From contig CAZDTI010000407.1 in assembly GCA_964508085.1 (NCBI GenBank), positions 1 through 7,897 of the forward strand: a DNA stretch of 7,897 bases. The letters run 5' to 3'. How positions within the stretch are numbered: position 1 is the stretch's first letter; each line of letters starts with the position of its first letter. The DNA comes from CALGLS01 sp964508085. GTDB taxonomy: Bacteria > Bacteroidota > Bacteroidia > Chitinophagales > Saprospiraceae. Shown here in pieces: positions 6,794-7,897 of this stretch. The position numbers and the translations under genes were made by a program. The notes beneath the pieces were generated by a model. That model saw only the letters and a program-made list of their open reading frames with translations. It did no database searches and had not been told where the DNA came from.

Positions 6794-6856
6794 ATGAATT
6801 TTAATCAACTACATCATCATCATTTTCATACTGGCCCTCAGGCGATCAGGAGATGA
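6794..6856 (+). CDS. Histidine operon leader peptide
   Basis: A 20-codon reading frame, ATG 6794 to TGA 6854-6856, reads MNFNQL, then four consecutive His codons (CAT, 6812-6823), Phe, a fifth His (6827-6829) and TGPQAIRR. Such a His run directly between a promoter and an intrinsic terminator ahead of hisG is the mark of a his attenuation leader: when charged His-tRNA is scarce the ribosome stalls at these codons, which changes the fold of the RNA behind them. The peptide itself is not expected to have a separate function. The translation start is the only ATG in frame, with a purine-rich stretch (AAAACATAAA) before it. Confidence 0.9.
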   Translation: MNFNQLHHHHFHTGPQAIRR

Positions 6857-6894
6857 TATATATGTAGATCAAAATATTTCAAAACCCGTCTGAG
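6837..6894 (+). promoter_or_regulatory. his antiterminator pairing (6837-6844 with 6887-6894)
   Basis: CTCAGGCG (6837-6844), inside the leader peptide frame, can pair with CGTCTGAG (6887-6894): eight pairs including one G-U. The second segment is the 5' arm of the terminator, so the two folds exclude each other. A ribosome stalled at the His codons (6812-6829) would leave 6837-6844 mostly free and allow this pairing and read-through. A ribosome that reaches the TGA at 6854 would cover it and let the terminator form. The layout is visible in the sequence; the mechanism is inferred by analogy with enteric his attenuators. I could not find a strong early pause hairpin. Confidence 0.65.
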
Positions 6895-6919
6895 TAAATC
6901 AGATGGGTTTTGTGTTTTT
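6881..6919 (+). terminator. his attenuator intrinsic terminator
   Basis: AAAACCCGTCTGA (6881-6893) and TCAGATGGGTTTT (6899-6911) form a 13-bp stem with one G-U pair and a GTAAA loop, followed by GTGTTTTT (6912-6919). It is a standard Rho-independent terminator placed between the leader peptide stop and hisG, so it must act conditionally. Confidence 0.88.
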
Positions 6920-6960
6920 AGGCAATTACCACAGGTTTACTCAGATATCAAACGAAGAAA

Positions 6961-7818
6961 ATGAGTAAGCTGAAAATAGCCATTCAGAAAAGCGGACGAC
7001 TAAATGAAGATTCGCTCAAGTTGCTGAAAAGCTGTGGTATTTCCATTGAGAATGGGAAGGACCAATTGAAAATTTCGGTGGCCAACTTTCCAATCGAACT
7101 ACTTTACTTACGCAATTCGGACATTCCTCAATACATCGAAGACGGCGTAGTGGATGTCGGTATAGTAGGGGAGAATCTGCTGATAGAAAAGCAGAAAAAA
7201 GTAGAAATCGTCGAGCAATTGGGCTTTTCCAAATGCAAAGTATCGCTGGCAGTTCCTAAAGAAGTTGAAGACAACGACATCTCCTATTTTGAAGGCAAAA
7301 AAATAGCGACTTCCTATCCAAACACCCTCCAAAGTTATCTAACAGAAAATAAGGTTAACGCAGAGATTCACACCATTTCTGGCTCTGTAGAAATCGCCCC
7401 AAACATCGGTTTGGCGGATGGCATTTGCGATGTGGTCAGCACGGGAAGCACCTTGTTTAAAAACGGCTTGCGGGAAACCCAAGTACTACTCCGATCGGAA
7501 GCGGTACTCGTAAAATCACTCAAGCTATCTCCAGCAAAAGAAGAAATCCTATCTAAATTATTATTCCGAATTCAAGCAGTTCTAAGAGCTAAAAATACCA
7601 AGTATATTTTGATGAATGTCCCAGAATCGAAGACGGAAGCCATCACAGAAATATTACCGGTTTTGAAAAGTCCAACGATTTTGCCTTTGGCTGAAAAAGG
7701 TTGGTGCTCGATGCATTCGGTGATTGAGGAGGGTAAATTTTGGGAAGTGATTGATGAATTGAAAGTAGCCGGGGCGGAGGATATTTTGATTATTCCGATT
7801 GATAAGATGGTGTTGTAA
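6961..7818 (+). CDS. hisG: ATP phosphoribosyltransferase, long form (HisG)
   Basis: HisG catalyses the first committed step of histidine synthesis, joining ATP and PRPP to give phosphoribosyl-ATP and pyrophosphate, in the cytoplasm. The 285-aa length and a C-terminal ACT-like domain (about 212-285) mark the long form, which normally acts as a hexamer without HisZ and is inhibited by histidine. The N-terminal block LKIAIQKSGRL (4-14) is typical. Residues 144-165, from EIAPNIG through STGSTL, match the family PRPP-binding signature E-x5-G-x-A-x2-I-x-D-V-x2-T-G-x-T-L in full. The regulatory domain carries ILMNVPE (216-222), SPTILPL (237-243) and a closing AGAEDILIIPIDKMV (270-284). The gene is intact. 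It follows a leader-peptide attenuator, so expression should respond to His-tRNA charging as well as to feedback inhibition. The rest of the his operon would lie to the right of the window. Confidence 0.98.
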   Translation: MSKLKIAIQKSGRLNEDSLKLLKSCGISIENGKDQLKISVANFPIELLYLRNSDIPQYIEDGVVDVGIVGENLLIEKQKKVEIVEQLGFSKCKVSLAVPKEVEDNDISYFEGKKIATSYPNTLQSYLTENKVNAEIHTISGSVEIAPNIGLADGICDVVSTGSTLFKNGLRETQVLLRSEAVLVKSLKLSPAKEEILSKLLFRIQAVLRAKNTKYILMNVPESKTEAITEILPVLKSPTILPLAEKGWCSMHSVIEEGKFWEVIDELKVAGAEDILIIPIDKMVL

Positions 7819-7825
7819 GGAGGGG

Positions 7826-7854
7826 GGAGGATGAGGGCTGATAAGGGTAGATGA
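7826..7854 (+). repeat. Three degenerate copies of the GGNNGATRA repeat unit after hisG
   Basis: GGAGGATGA (7826-7834), GGCTGATAA (7836-7844) and GGTAGATGA (7846-7854) are three near-copies in tandem, 7 bp after the hisG stop. The last copy is identical to the unit in the 1058-1160 inverted repeat, and the middle one differs from that element's GGCAGATAA by one base. No inverted arm is visible here. The remaining bases to 7897 are A-rich and contain no start codon for the next gene, which presumably begins just beyond the edge. Confidence 0.6.
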
Positions 7855-7897
7855 ACTGTGTTCAAAACCAAGAAAAACGAATAAACATTGAAAATAA

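Noticed and set aside
7572..7871. 99-codon minus-strand open frame over the hisG end
   Set aside because: It is antisense to the conserved HisG ACT-like domain and shows no protein features of its own.

Overview
This window looks like a chromosomal segment of a Bacteroidota bacterium, plausibly a Saprospiria-type lineage (the lineage within the phylum is a guess). Four signs support the phylum. One secreted protein carries a C-terminal type IX secretion (T9SS) sorting domain. Several start regions have the Bacteroidota -7 promoter element TAnnTTTG. Shine-Dalgarno sequences are weak or absent. A short DUF4834-like membrane protein ending in an acidic DYEE tail is present. Nothing here looks like a phage, plasmid, transposase or CRISPR locus. 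Most genes are housekeeping, and the unusual material lies between them.

Left part, all on the minus strand. Read in transcription order from about 4297 down to 1, it holds a secreted T9SS cargo protein of unknown function (4297-2843), a three-hairpin palindrome array (2839-2735), a conserved soluble protein of unknown function of 474 aa (2589-1165), and a 43-bp imperfect inverted repeat built from 9-bp units (1160-1058). After that come a 48-aa DUF4834-like membrane protein (1022-876), a hairpin (822-791), and an RluA-family pseudouridine synthase (639-1) that runs off the left edge.

Right part, all on the plus strand. mnmG (4482-6347), for wobble-uridine modification of tRNA, is followed by a small two-helix membrane protein (6420-6671). 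Next is a complete histidine attenuation control region (6743-6919): promoter, leader peptide with four consecutive His codons plus a fifth, antiterminator pairing, and intrinsic terminator with a U-tract. It feeds hisG (6961-7818), the first enzyme of histidine synthesis. The 79 bases after hisG contain more copies of the 9-bp repeat unit and no start codon for a following gene; the rest of a his operon probably lies beyond the right edge.

The most interesting items are the his attenuator, whose logic can be read base by base; the three-hairpin array, in which one arm substitution is matched by a compensating change in the other arm; and the 9-bp GGYRGATGA repeat, seen directly after two different genes. 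Comparative searches were not possible, so their novelty is undetermined.
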